Source of the DNA: an uncultured Pelagibacteraceae bacterium | GTDB taxonomy: Bacteria; Pseudomonadota; Alphaproteobacteria; Pelagibacterales; Pelagibacteraceae | Reading direction: 5' to 3' | Assembly (NCBI GenBank): GCA_902611405.1 | Contig: CACLZL010000001.1 | Coordinates: 124,001 to 188,000, forward strand | Length of the DNA stretch: 64,000 bases | Shown: one piece after another, positions 7,541-16,888 of the stretch | How positions within the stretch are numbered: position 1 is the stretch's first letter | Layout: the number at the start of each line of letters is the position of its first letter | The notes under the pieces: generated by a model | Told to the model about the DNA's origin: nothing | Database searches by the model: none | What the model saw: the letters and a program-made list of their open reading frames with translations, nothing else | Translations under genes and position numbers: made by a program

Positions 7541-8641
7541 GAAATAAAAAAAACATCGTTAAATAAACTTCATCAAAATAATAACGCTAAGTTTGTTGAA
7601 TTCGCTGGTTATGAAATGCCCATTCAGTATAGCAAAGGTATTATTGAAGAACATAAATTCACAAGATCACATTCTGGAATATTTGATGTATCTCATATGG
7701 GTCAATTATTTATATATGGTGACGAAAGTTTAACAGAAGAATTAGAAAAGATTTTTCCATTAGATTTAAAAAATTTAAAACAAAACTGCTCTAAGTATAG
7801 TTTTTTAATGAATGAAGATGCTGGAATTTATGATGATTTAATTATTACCAAAATTAAGGAGGGGTATTTAATTATTCTAAATGCTGCATGCAAAGATAAA
7901 GATTTTGAAATTTTATCGAATTTACTAGGTTCAAAATTTAAAATGAATTTAGACAACAATAGATCTTTGATAGCAATTCAAGGACCTAAGTCTGTTGAAA
8001 TTTTAAACTCAGTTATAAATGGGGTTGATCAATTAAATTTTATGACAGGAAATTGGTTCGATTCTGATAATCAAAGATTATTTGTGACAAGATCAGGTTA
8101 TACAGGGGAAGATGGATTTGAAATTTCAATTTCTAACGAAAAAGCTGAAAAATTTGTTGAAAATTTAATAGGAAAGGGAGCACAACTTATAGGACTTGGG
8201 GCAAGAGATACCTTGAGATTAGAAGCTGGATTATGTTTATATGGTCACGAATTAGATATTAATAAAACACCAGTTGAGGCAAACCTTAGATGGGCAATCT
8301 CAAAATCTAGATTATCAAATGGAGGTTTTATTGGATCGAAAAAAATTATGAACCAAATGCAAGATGGAGCAAAGCAAATAAGAGTAGGGATTAAGCCCGA
8401 AGGTAGATTGATTGCAAGAGAAAAAACAAAGATATTTAATGATACAGATAAACAAATTGGTGAGATAACTAGTGGTACGTTTGGACCAAGTGTAAATGGC
8501 CCTATAGCAATGGGTTATGTTGATAAAGAGTTTTCAAAAGTTGATACTAAAATTTTGCTTGAGGTAAGAGGGAAAAAACATCCAGCAAGTGTTTGTGGAT
8601 TACCATTTTATAAAAAAAATTATGTGAAAGGAGTAAATTAA
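7538..8641 (+). CDS. gcvT: glycine cleavage system T protein (aminomethyltransferase)
   Basis: 367 aa, usual GcvT length. It takes the aminomethyl group from lipoylated GcvH and passes the one-carbon unit to tetrahydrofolate, releasing ammonia. Signatures include [12 protein letters not shown] near residue 20, [10 protein letters not shown] near 47, the folate-site region [10 protein letters not shown] near 188-197, and [13 protein letters not shown] near 222-234. The C-terminal OB-like domain ends with GHPA-type sequence ([12 protein letters not shown]). It is the first gene after the tandem glycine riboswitch and its ATG is part of the predicted switching helix. It ends in TAATG shared with gcvH. 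Confidence 0.97.
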   Translation: MEIKKTSLNKLHQNNNAKFVEFAGYEMPIQYSKGIIEEHKFTRSHSGIFDVSHMGQLFIYGDESLTEELEKIFPLDLKNLKQNCSKYSFLMNEDAGIYDDLIITKIKEGYLIILNAACKDKDFEILSNLLGSKFKMNLDNNRSLIAIQGPKSVEILNSVINGVDQLNFMTGNWFDSDNQRLFVTRSGYTGEDGFEISISNEKAEKFVENLIGKGAQLIGLGARDTLRLEAGLCLYGHELDINKTPVEANLRWAISKSRLSNGGFIGSKKIMNQMQDGAKQIRVGIKPEGRLIAREKTKIFNDTDKQIGEITSGTFGPSVNGPIAMGYVDKEFSKVDTKILLEVRGKKHPASVCGLPFYKKNYVKGVN

Positions 8642-9021
8642 TGACTGAAGTAAAATTTTCTAAAGAACATGAGTGGATTACTTTAGAGGGAGATGTAGCC
8701 ACAATAGGAATTACAAAACATGCAACAGAAATGCTTGGAGATATAGTCTTTGCAGAACTTCCTGAAAAAGGATCTAATGTTGAAAAAGATGGTACTGCGG
8801 GAGTAGTAGAGTCTACGAAAGCTGCTAGTGATGTTTATACTCCAGTTAGTGGTGAAGTGGTAGATACCAATCAGTCTATAGTGGATGATCCTGCCAAAAT
8901 CAATGAGGACCCTGAAGGTGGTGCATGGTTTTTTAAATTGAAAATTAAAGACACATCTGAGCTAGATACTTTAATGAACAAAGAAGAATACGATAAATTT
9001 GCAAAGGAGACATCAAGCTAA
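8641..9021 (+). CDS. gcvH: glycine cleavage system H protein
   Basis: 126 aa, the standard size. The lipoyl domain is clear: the attachment site is K60 in [11 protein letters not shown], followed by SGEVV, typical of the lipoyl hairpin. It shuttles the methylamine intermediate from GcvP to GcvT and is reoxidised by dihydrolipoamide dehydrogenase, which is not encoded in this window. The start ATG overlaps the gcvT stop and is preceded by AAAGGAG. It shares its last base with gcvP. Confidence 0.97.
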   Translation: MTEVKFSKEHEWITLEGDVATIGITKHATEMLGDIVFAELPEKGSNVEKDGTAGVVESTKAASDVYTPVSGEVVDTNQSIVDDPAKINEDPEGGAWFFKLKIKDTSELDTLMNKEEYDKFAKETSS

Positions 9022-11891
9022 TGTTACATAATTCACAAAAAGATTTTATTAGAAGACACATAGGTCCATCTGAGAAGGACCAAGAAAAAATGCTTAAAGA
9101 TCTTAACTTTAAGTCATTAGATGAATTTATTAATAGCACCATTCCAGAAAAAATTCAGTTTAAGGGTGAATTAAATATCGGTGAACCAAACTCAGAATAT
9201 GAAGCTTTAAGAAAATTAAAAGCAATTTCAAAAAAAAACCAAATTTACTCAAATTTTATAGGCATGGGTTATTATGGGACCTACACACCATACGTAATTT
9301 TAAGAAATATATTAGAAAATCCTGGATGGTATACATCATACACACCTTATCAGCCTGAAGTAGCTCAAGGTAGATTAGAGATGCTATTAAACTTTCAACA
9401 GATGATTGTTGATTTTACTGGAATGGATATAGCAAACGCGTCTTTACTTGACGAGGGAACAGCAGCTGCCGAAGCTATGGGTTTAAGTCATAGACTTAAT
9501 AAAAGTGACAGCAATTTAGTTTTTGTTTCAGAGAATTGCCACCCACAAACAATTGACGTTATTCAAACTAGAGCAGAGCCAATGGGTCTTAAAGTCCTTG
9601 TTGGTGATGAGAATAAAGTTTTAGAGCAGTTAAAAGAAGATATTGTTTGTGGAGTTTTACAATATCCAGGAACTTTAGGTGATATTAAAGATCCTAGTGA
9701 GGCCATAAGTAAAATTCATAAAAAAAATGGAAAAGCAATTTTAGTTTGCGATCTCCTTGCGCTTTCTATGCTAAAAGCACCAAGAGAACTTGGTGCTGAT
9801 ATTGCAGTCGGTAGCTCCCAAAGGTTCGGTATTCCAATGGGTTATGGAGGACCTCATGCAGCCTTTTTTGCAACAAAAGATGAATATAAACGATCTATGC
9901 CAGGTAGGATTGTTGGGGTTTCTGTGGATAGGCATGGAAACCAGGCCTATAGATTGTCATTACAAACTAGAGAGCAACACATTAGAAGAGACAAAGCTAC
10001 AAGTAACATTTGTACTGCTCAAGCCTTGCTAGCGATTGTTTCAGCAGCATATGCAATTTATCACGGTCCTGATGGAATTAAAAGTATTTCAGAAAGAGTA
10101 TCTCAACTAGCAAAAAATTTTGCAGATAAAATAAAACAATCTGGATATGAATTATACTCAGATTATTTTTTTGATACTGTAACTATTATTACCAAAGAAA
10201 AGACTGATCAGATTTTCAAAAATGCTTTAGATCAAAAAGTTAATATTAGAAAAGTAAATTCAGAAATGTTGTCTGTTTCTTTCGATGAGAGAAAAAATGT
10301 TTACAGAGTAAATCAACTATTAAAAATTTTTAATGCTGCCGAGTCTATTAAAAAAGAAGATCCTACTGTCAGTTTACCAAATATACCAAAAAATTTATTA
10401 AGAACTTCAAAATATTTGGAACACCCTGTTTTTAATTCATATCACTCAGAGACAGAAATGCTTAGATACCTTAAAAAGTTAGAGGATAAGGATATAGCTC
10501 TTAACAGAACAATGATCGCTCTAGGTTCATGTACTATGAAATTAAATGCTACTGCGGAAATGATACCTATTTCGTGGAGAGAATTGGCTGAGCCCCACCC
10601 ATTCGTACCTGTCGAACAGATGGAGGGATATAGAGAAATGTTCACAGATCTTAAAAATTGGTTAAGATCTATTACCGGTTTTTCTGGTGTTTCACTTCAG
10701 CCAAATGCGGGGGCCCAAGGAGAGTATGCTGGCTTAATGGTAATAAGAAAGTATCATTTAGATAGAGGGGATGAAAATAGAAATATATGTTTAATTCCAA
10801 GCTCAGCACATGGAACTAATCCAGCAAGTGCACAGATGGTTGGAATGAAAGTTGTAGTTGTTGACTGTGATAAAGAGGGAAATGTTGATTTTGAGGATTT
10901 AAAGAAAAAAGCAGAATTGCATTCAGACAATCTTGGTGCTTTAATGGTAACTTACCCATCAACCCATGGTGTATTTGAGGAAAAAATTAAAGATATATGT
11001 GAAGTAATTCATGAACATGGTGGTCAAGTTTATATGGATGGAGCAAACCTAAACGCACTTGTTGGAGTTGCGAAACCAGGAAATTTTGGTCCTGATGTTT
11101 GTCATATAAATTTGCATAAAACATTTTGCATTCCACATGGTGGAGGAGGACCTGGAATGGGACCTATCGCATGTAAAAGACATTTACAAGTTTATCTGCC
11201 TAATCATCCAGTCGTAAAAGATTGTGGACCTGCAAGTGGAATAGGTGCCGTTTCAGCAGCTCCTTGGGGAAGCTCAAGTATTTTATCAATTTCTTGGATG
11301 TACATTAAGATGATGGGATCCGAAGGTGTAAAACTTGCAACACAAATTGCAATCCTAAATGCAAATTACATAGCAAATAGATTAAAAGACCATTACCCAA
11401 TTCTTTATAAAGGTTCAAATGGTAATGTTGCTCATGAGTGTATTATTGATATTAGATCAATTAAAAGCGAAACAGGTATTTCAGAAGAAGATATAGCTAA
11501 AAGATTAATTGATTATGGATTTCATGCGCCAACAATGTCATGGCCAGTTGCTGGAACAATGATGATTGAACCAACAGAGAGTGAGAGTTTATCTGAACTG
11601 GATAGATTTTGTGACACATTGATTAGCATTAAAGAGGAAATAGATATGGTTAAGTCCGGTAAGTTTGACAAAGTAGATAACCCTATTAAAAATGCACCTC
11701 ACACCGATATTGAATTAGCTTCAGATGAATGGAATCATAAATATTCAAGAGAGCAAGCTGCATATCCTGCAAAATTCTTAAAAGCAAATAAATTTTGGCC
11801 TCCAGTTGCAAGAGTTGACAACGTGTATGGAGATAAAAATATTTTTTGTACTTGTCCAAGTATGGATGAGTTTAAAGAAGATGCAGCATAA
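9021..11891 (+). CDS. gcvP: glycine dehydrogenase (decarboxylating), single-chain P protein
   Basis: 956 aa, the full-length fused form rather than the split GcvPA/GcvPB found in many other bacteria. The N-terminal half carries IGMGYYGTYTP and RLEMLLNFQ; the C-terminal half carries AHGTNPAS, MDGANLNA and the PLP-lysine motif NLHKTFCIPHGGGGPG near residue 699. It decarboxylates glycine and loads the aminomethyl group on GcvH. It is translationally linked to gcvH (TAATG). The next gene starts 6 bp after its stop, so the riboswitch transcript may continue into the FAD oxidoreductase cluster. Confidence 0.97.
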   Translation: MLHNSQKDFIRRHIGPSEKDQEKMLKDLNFKSLDEFINSTIPEKIQFKGELNIGEPNSEYEALRKLKAISKKNQIYSNFIGMGYYGTYTPYVILRNILENPGWYTSYTPYQPEVAQGRLEMLLNFQQMIVDFTGMDIANASLLDEGTAAAEAMGLSHRLNKSDSNLVFVSENCHPQTIDVIQTRAEPMGLKVLVGDENKVLEQLKEDIVCGVLQYPGTLGDIKDPSEAISKIHKKNGKAILVCDLLALSMLKAPRELGADIAVGSSQRFGIPMGYGGPHAAFFATKDEYKRSMPGRIVGVSVDRHGNQAYRLSLQTREQHIRRDKATSNICTAQALLAIVSAAYAIYHGPDGIKSISERVSQLAKNFADKIKQSGYELYSDYFFDTVTIITKEKTDQIFKNALDQKVNIRKVNSEMLSVSFDERKNVYRVNQLLKIFNAAESIKKEDPTVSLPNIPKNLLRTSKYLEHPVFNSYHSETEMLRYLKKLEDKDIALNRTMIALGSCTMKLNATAEMIPISWRELAEPHPFVPVEQMEGYREMFTDLKNWLRSITGFSGVSLQPNAGAQGEYAGLMVIRKYHLDRGDENRNICLIPSSAHGTNPASAQMVGMKVVVVDCDKEGNVDFEDLKKKAELHSDNLGALMVTYPSTHGVFEEKIKDICEVIHEHGGQVYMDGANLNALVGVAKPGNFGPDVCHINLHKTFCIPHGGGGPGMGPIACKRHLQVYLPNHPVVKDCGPASGIGAVSAAPWGSSSILSISWMYIKMMGSEGVKLATQIAILNANYIANRLKDHYPILYKGSNGNVAHECIIDIRSIKSETGISEEDIAKRLIDYGFHAPTMSWPVAGTMMIEPTESESLSELDRFCDTLISIKEEIDMVKSGKFDKVDNPIKNAPHTDIELASDEWNHKYSREQAAYPAKFLKANKFWPPVARVDNVYGDKNIFCTCPSMDEFKEDAA

Positions 11892-11897
11892 TAATTA

Positions 11898-13136
11898 ATG
11901 AAAATTGCTGTCGTTGGGTCAGGTATTTCTGGACTAAGTGCTGCTTATTATTTATCTAAAAAACATCATGTAGATCTTTTCGAAAGAGAAGACCATTTTG
12001 GTGGACATTCTCATACTATAGATTTGTTTTTTGATGAAAAAAAAGTATCAGTTGATATTGGCTTTATTGTTTTTAATTTTCAAACTTATCCAAATTTAAT
12101 TAATTTTTTTAAGGAAAATGATATTCAAATTGAAAAAAGCAACATGTCTTTTTCAGTTTCAGTAGATAATACGAAATTTGAATATTGTGGAAAAGGATTG
12201 AGTGGGATTTTCTGCAATAAATCAAATCTATTTAACACTGATTTCTTAAAAATGTTTTTTGATATAATTAAATTTTATAAAAAAAGTGATCAAGCAATCA
12301 TATCCAATGACAAAATTACCTTAGGTGAATATTTAAAAATTAATAAATTATCCAAAACATTTGTTGATTATCATATAATACCAATGGTATCTGCAATTTG
12401 GTCTATGCCTCCTTATGAAGCAAGCAAAATGCCAATTAGTTTTTTTCTTAGATTTTTCCAAAATCATGGTTTGTTTAAATTGAAAAATAGACCACAGTGG
12501 TACACAGTAACCAATAGAAGCAGAACCTATGTTAGTAAAATAATTTCACAATTAAGTGGGGAACATTATAAAAATTATAAAGTTACAAAAATAAAAAGAA
12601 AAATGTCAGGACTAGATTTATATTACGGTGGAGAAAGTGAATTTTTTGATTACGACAAGGTTATTTTGGCAACACATGCTGATGAAGCCTTAGAGATAAT
12701 AGAAAATCCAACTGAGGATGAGAGAAATATTCTTTCGAATTTTAGCTACAAAGAAAATATAGCTTACATACATACAGATCAGCGTGCCATGCCAAAAAAT
12801 AAAAAGGCTTGGTCTTCTTGGAATTCATCAATAGATGACAAGAATTTAGAGAAAAATTCAATAACCTACTGGTTAAATTTATTGCAAAATTTAAAGTGTG
12901 ATGAAAATATTTTCTTAACACTAAATCCTTACTTCAATATTGATGAGAAAAAAATATTGAAAAAAGTAAAATTTACACATCCATATTACGATCAAAAAGC
13001 ATTAGATGCTCAATCAGAGCTTATTAAAATACAAAATCAAAAAGATTTACTTTTTTGTGGCAGTTATTTTGGTTACGGATTTCATGAAGATGGAATAAAA
13101 TCATCTCTTGAAATGCTGAAAAACCTTAATGATTAG
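11898..13136 (+). CDS. FAD/NAD(P)-dependent oxidoreductase (amine-oxidase-like) of a CFA cluster
   Basis: 412 aa. The N-terminus is a classic FAD-binding Rossmann motif, VVGSGISGLSAAYYLS, followed by FEREDHFGGHSHT, where an acidic residue binds ribose. The protein resembles the flavoproteins that sit beside DUF1365 and cyclopropane-fatty-acid-synthase-like genes in many proteobacteria. In Rhodobacter such genes take part in singlet-oxygen response and unusual fatty acid formation. Its 8-bp overlap with the DUF1365 gene and the cfa-like gene after that support a joint role in modifying unsaturated phospholipid acyl chains. The actual reaction (desaturation or oxidation of a methylated acyl chain) is inference. 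Confidence 0.82.
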   Translation: MKIAVVGSGISGLSAAYYLSKKHHVDLFEREDHFGGHSHTIDLFFDEKKVSVDIGFIVFNFQTYPNLINFFKENDIQIEKSNMSFSVSVDNTKFEYCGKGLSGIFCNKSNLFNTDFLKMFFDIIKFYKKSDQAIISNDKITLGEYLKINKLSKTFVDYHIIPMVSAIWSMPPYEASKMPISFFLRFFQNHGLFKLKNRPQWYTVTNRSRTYVSKIISQLSGEHYKNYKVTKIKRKMSGLDLYYGGESEFFDYDKVILATHADEALEIIENPTEDERNILSNFSYKENIAYIHTDQRAMPKNKKAWSSWNSSIDDKNLEKNSITYWLNLLQNLKCDENIFLTLNPYFNIDEKKILKKVKFTHPYYDQKALDAQSELIKIQNQKDLLFCGSYFGYGFHEDGIKSSLEMLKNLND

Positions 13137-13893
13137 TTCTTGTATATATAATGGAAACGTAATCCATAAGAGATTTAAACCAAAAGAACATTTTTTTAAA
13201 TATAAAGTATTTTCACTTTTCATTGATCTATCAGAGTTAAATGAGCTTAATAATAAATTAAAATTTTTTTCATTAAATAAATTTAATCTTATTAGTTTTT
13301 ACGAAAAAGATCATGGTGACCGTGATGGTTCATCTCTTTTTGAGTGGGTAAAAAAAAATCTAATTAGTAACGAAATCACAACAGATAATATAAAAGTTAA
13401 ACTTTTATGCTATCCAAGAATATTTGGTTATGTTTTTAATCCACTAAGTATTTTTTTTGTATACGATAATAATGATAATTTAATTTCTATATTATATGAG
13501 GTTAAAAATACATTTGGTGAGCAACACACATATGTTTTTAAAGTTGAGGGACAAAATAAATTAATTCAAAATAATTGCTCAAAAAAATTTCATGTTTCAC
13601 CATTCATTGAAATGGATTGTAATTATTTTTTTAGGATATTGAATCCAGAGCAGAAGTTATCAGTTGTAATTGATCAATATGATAAAGAAGGAAAAATTCT
13701 TTTTGCATCTCAAGATGGTGAAAGATCTGCTTTGACAAGTAAAAACTTAATGAATTCTTATCTTAAACACCCTTTAATGACATTTAAAATTATCTCTGCG
13801 ATACATTTTGAAGCGTTTAAATTGTGGTTTAAAGGAATTAAATTAATTAAGAAAAAATTTAAAATTAAAAATAATATAACAGTAGAAAATTAA
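13129..13893 (+). CDS. DUF1365-family protein
   Basis: 254 aa. It matches the DUF1365 pattern: an opening SCIYNGNVIHKRFKPKEHFFKYKVFSLFIDL, then the PRIFGYVFNPLSIFF block around residues 97-111 and VKNTFGEQHTYVF near 125-137. Members of this family almost always lie between a flavoprotein and a cyclopropane-fatty-acid-synthase-like methyltransferase, as here. The biochemical function is not firmly established; a role in lipid modification is inferred from the neighbourhood. It overlaps both neighbours (8 bp and a shared TAATG base), so the three products are probably made in fixed proportion. Confidence 0.85.
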   Translation: MISSCIYNGNVIHKRFKPKEHFFKYKVFSLFIDLSELNELNNKLKFFSLNKFNLISFYEKDHGDRDGSSLFEWVKKNLISNEITTDNIKVKLLCYPRIFGYVFNPLSIFFVYDNNDNLISILYEVKNTFGEQHTYVFKVEGQNKLIQNNCSKKFHVSPFIEMDCNYFFRILNPEQKLSVVIDQYDKEGKILFASQDGERSALTSKNLMNSYLKHPLMTFKIISAIHFEAFKLWFKGIKLIKKKFKIKNNITVEN

Positions 13894-15071
13894 TGTTTTT
13901 AAATAACACTGCAGATAAATTAGTTTTTAAATTTCTTAATAAAATAAATTATGGTTATCTAGAGCTTACTACACATGACGGAAAAGTTTTAAAGTTTGGA
14001 AATCCAAATGAAAAATTGCATGCAAATATTTCAATCAAAAAACCAGATTTTAATTATAATTTAATTAGAGGTGGTAGTATTGGATTTGCTGAGAGCTACA
14101 TGAGAGGTGAATTTGAAACTAATAATTTATCAAATTTAATCGAATTAACTGCAAGAAATATAGAAGTAATACATAAATTCTCAGGCCTTCTTGATTTTCC
14201 AATAATTAATTTTTTAAAAAATAAAATTATTAAAAATACAAAAAGTAGAAGTAAAGAAAATATTGCTAGACATTATGATCTAGGTAATGATTTTTTTTCT
14301 CTTTGGTTAGACGACACACTTACATACTCTAGCGCTATTTTTGATGATAAATCAAAAAATCTATCTGATGCTCAAAACAACAAATATCAAAAATTAATTG
14401 ATCTAATTAAACCAAATAATGGTGACAAAATTTTAGAAATAGGATGTGGTTGGGGAGGTTTTGCCGAGTATCTAGGTAAAAAATACGATGTTAAACTAGA
14501 CTGTATTACAATATCAAAAAAACAATTTGAATACGCAAAAGAAAGAATTTTTAATTGTGGTTTAAACGAAAAAGTAAATATTGAAATAAAAGATTACAGA
14601 GATCTTAAAGGCAAATACAATTCTATTGCTTCTATAGAGATGATTGAGGCAGTTGGTCAAAATTATTTAGAGGGTTATTTTAAAACTATTAAAAATAACT
14701 TATCTGATGGTGGCAAAGCAGCTATTCAAGCAATTACTATCGATGATAGGTTATTTGATAGATATAAAAACAAACAAGATTTTATTCAAAAATATATTTT
14801 TCCAGGTGGTTTTTTGCCAAATAAAAATAGCATTAATCGATACGTTTCTGACAACGGTTTAACTGTTAATTCATATATTTCTTACGCTGATCATTATGCA
14901 AATACATTGGCTATATGGAGAAATGAGTTTTTAAAAAAATGGGATTTAATAAAAAATCAAGGTTTTGACTCAACATTTAAAAGAATGTGGGAGTTTTACC
15001 TTTCTTATTGTGAAGCGGGATTTAAGTCAAAAAATATAGATCTAATTCAGTTTTCAATGCAAAATAAATAA
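13893..15071 (+). CDS. cfa: cyclopropane-fatty-acyl-phospholipid synthase-like methyltransferase
   Basis: 392 aa SAM-dependent methyltransferase of the CFA/mycolic-acid type. Visible motifs: RHYDLGNDFFSLWLDDTLTYS near residues 125-146 (lipid and bicarbonate site region), SAM motif I ILEIGCGWGGFAEYLG near 180-195, IASIEMIEAVGQ near 247-258, and QKYIFPGGFLP near 300. It methylates double bonds of membrane phospholipid acyl chains. With the preceding flavoprotein and DUF1365 gene it may make a more modified lipid (for example a methylated or furan fatty acid) rather than a plain cyclopropane; that choice cannot be made from sequence alone. Confidence 0.88.
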   Translation: MFLNNTADKLVFKFLNKINYGYLELTTHDGKVLKFGNPNEKLHANISIKKPDFNYNLIRGGSIGFAESYMRGEFETNNLSNLIELTARNIEVIHKFSGLLDFPIINFLKNKIIKNTKSRSKENIARHYDLGNDFFSLWLDDTLTYSSAIFDDKSKNLSDAQNNKYQKLIDLIKPNNGDKILEIGCGWGGFAEYLGKKYDVKLDCITISKKQFEYAKERIFNCGLNEKVNIEIKDYRDLKGKYNSIASIEMIEAVGQNYLEGYFKTIKNNLSDGGKAAIQAITIDDRLFDRYKNKQDFIQKYIFPGGFLPNKNSINRYVSDNGLTVNSYISYADHYANTLAIWRNEFLKKWDLIKNQGFDSTFKRMWEFYLSYCEAGFKSKNIDLIQFSMQNK

Positions 15072-15087
15072 AATAATGGAGATATTT

Positions 15088-15636
15088 ATGCGACATATAA
15101 AAATTATTAAGCCAATTTCGTTGATAATTTTATTATTCTTAATTACAAGTTGCTCGAATAATAGCGCTATGAAACCAGAAGATTTTAAAAATAAAGAACC
15201 AAGATTAATCATTGAAGAATATTTATCTGGAAATGTAAAGGCTTGGGGTGTTTTACAAAATAGATCAGGAAAAGTTACAAGACAATTTTCTGCAGACTTA
15301 AATGGAACTTGGGATGGAAAGCAGCTAATTCTTAAAGAAAAATTTAATTGGGATGATGGTGAAGTTCAAGACCGAGAATGGAAAATAAATAAAATTGATG
15401 AAAACAATTATGAAGGGACAGCAGGTGATGTTGTTGGTAAAGCGAAAGGTTATTCTTATGGACCTGCTTTTAAATTTGAATATGTTTTATTAGTTCCGGT
15501 CAAAGGTAAAGAGATAAAAATCACTTTTGATGATTGGATTTTTAAACAAGATGATAGAGTTGCAATAAATAGAGCAACTATGACAAAGTTTGGTTTTAAA
15601 GTAGCAGAATTAACAGTTGTATTTGTAAAAGATTAA
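15088..15636 (+). CDS. DUF3833-type lipoprotein
   Basis: About 182 aa. The N-terminus has a lipoprotein signal peptide ending in a lipobox (LITSC), so the mature protein is probably lipidated and membrane-anchored. The remainder is a beta-rich domain (GTWDGKQLILKEKFNWDDGE, DREWKINK) matching DUF3833 proteins, which occur next to CFA/DUF1365 clusters. The ORF track begins at 15076, but a GGAG Shine-Dalgarno at 15078-15081 lies 6 bp before the ATG at 15088, which decides the start. Function is unknown; the lipocalin-like character and position suggest lipid handling in the envelope. Confidence 0.8.
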   Translation: MRHIKIIKPISLIILLFLITSCSNNSAMKPEDFKNKEPRLIIEEYLSGNVKAWGVLQNRSGKVTRQFSADLNGTWDGKQLILKEKFNWDDGEVQDREWKINKIDENNYEGTAGDVVGKAKGYSYGPAFKFEYVLLVPVKGKEIKITFDDWIFKQDDRVAINRATMTKFGFKVAELTVVFVKD

Positions 15637-16395
15637 CTATTTTTTTTGATATTTTGTGAGTTTTCCAACTAATCCAAAATAAATTTTACTTGGTAAAAAA
15701 CTAAGCAGCTTTAATGTTATTGTAAGTGATTTTGGAAAATGTATTTCAAATATATTTTTGTTTACTAAACCTTCAAAAATTTGATCTGCTGCATACTCAG
15801 GTGTTTTTAAAAAAGGCATTTTAAAATCATTTTTATCTGTCATTGGAGTTTTAATAAAACCAGGAGACACTAAACAAACACGTACATTGTATCTTTTAAA
15901 ATCAAAGTACAAACTTTCAGCTAAGTTATTTAATGCCGACTTTGATGGTCCATATCCAGTTGAATTAGGTAATCCTCTATATCCCGCAATTGATGACACA
16001 ATAGTTATTATTCCTTTTTTTTTATCTCTAAAGTACTGTTCAACAGCTTTAATACAATTAACTGTTCCAAAAAAATTTACCTTAAATACGTCTTCCATTT
16101 GCTCGACATCTATTTCTTTCTCTTTTTTTGGATCCCATGTTCCTGTTGAAAAAAAACAAATATCTATATTTTCAAATTTGTTTTTAATTTCATTAAATAC
16201 TTCTTTACACTTTTCTTTGTCAGTCACATCTAAAGGAAAACCTGAAATATTTTCATAAGAATTTGAAAGCTCATTCAATAATTCAGCTCGTCTTGCAGAT
16301 ATAGCAACGTTCCATCCCATGGCTGCAAACTTAATTGCTAAAGCTTTACCAATGCCAGTACTTCCTCCAGTAATCCAAATAGTTTTTTTACTCAT
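15637..16395 (-). CDS. SDR-family NAD(P)-dependent oxidoreductase
   Basis: 252 aa classical short-chain dehydrogenase. The cofactor motif TGGSTGIGKALA is at residues 8-19 and the catalytic set is present as SSIAGYRG followed by YGPSKSALN (YxxxK). The C-terminus is hydrophobic/basic (LSFLPSKIYFGLVGK), suggesting membrane association. Short-chain dehydrogenases of this sort commonly accompany CFA/DUF1365/DUF3833 clusters, and here the gene abuts the DUF3833 gene on the opposite strand. The substrate is unknown. Its start lies only 8 bp from the divergent tspO ORF start. Confidence 0.85.
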   Translation of the reverse strand: MSKKTIWITGGSTGIGKALAIKFAAMGWNVAISARRAELLNELSNSYENISGFPLDVTDKEKCKEVFNEIKNKFENIDICFFSTGTWDPKKEKEIDVEQMEDVFKVNFFGTVNCIKAVEQYFRDKKKGIITIVSSIAGYRGLPNSTGYGPSKSALNNLAESLYFDFKRYNVRVCLVSPGFIKTPMTDKNDFKMPFLKTPEYAADQIFEGLVNKNIFEIHFPKSLTITLKLLSFLPSKIYFGLVGKLTKYQKK

Positions 16396-16403
16396 TTTTT
16401 GTT

Positions 16404-16886
16404 ATGTATATATTTAATATGCTTAAAAACAAATTTTTAACATTTCTGTTGTTTCTTGCTATTACATTCTCTGCCTCATTCATTGGAGGTTTGTCTACAA
16501 TTACATTTAAAGAACCTTGGTACTCACTATTAAATAAACCAACTTTTAATCCTCCAGATTGGATATTTGGTCCTGTCTGGACATCTCTTTATTTAATGAT
16601 GACTTTCTCTATATGGCTTTATTGGCATACTAAAAATAGAGATATGAATACTGTTTATATTTACTTCATTCATTTAATTTTCAATACAACTTGGAGTGTA
16701 GTTTTTTTTGTTTTTCACAATATGGTCTTGGCTTTATTAGTTTTAATCATTCTAATAGCATTGATAATTAACTTAATTTTAAGGTTTAAACGCGTCAAGA
16801 TGTTGAGCGCCTACTTAATGATTCCATATTTACTTTGGTGTAGCTTTGCACTAATTCTGAATACAAGCTTAATTATGTTAAATTAG
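16404..16886 (+). CDS. tspO: TspO/MBR family membrane protein
   Basis: 160 aa with five membrane helices and the aromatic-rich TspO signatures: WYSLLNKPTFNPPDWIFGPVW at residues ~36-56, and LIFNTTWSVVFF later. TspO proteins bind porphyrins and sterol-like molecules and modulate the response to oxygen, light and stress. An alternative start is the ATG at 16419 (residue 6); no Shine-Dalgarno separates the two. Its position next to a putative photo-oxidative lipid-modification cluster fits a light/oxygen stress function, which remains an inference. Confidence 0.92.
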   Translation: MYIFNMLKNKFLTFLLFLAITFSASFIGGLSTITFKEPWYSLLNKPTFNPPDWIFGPVWTSLYLMMTFSIWLYWHTKNRDMNTVYIYFIHLIFNTTWSVVFFVFHNMVLALLVLIILIALIINLILRFKRVKMLSAYLMIPYLLWCSFALILNTSLIMLN

Positions 16887-16888
16887 AT

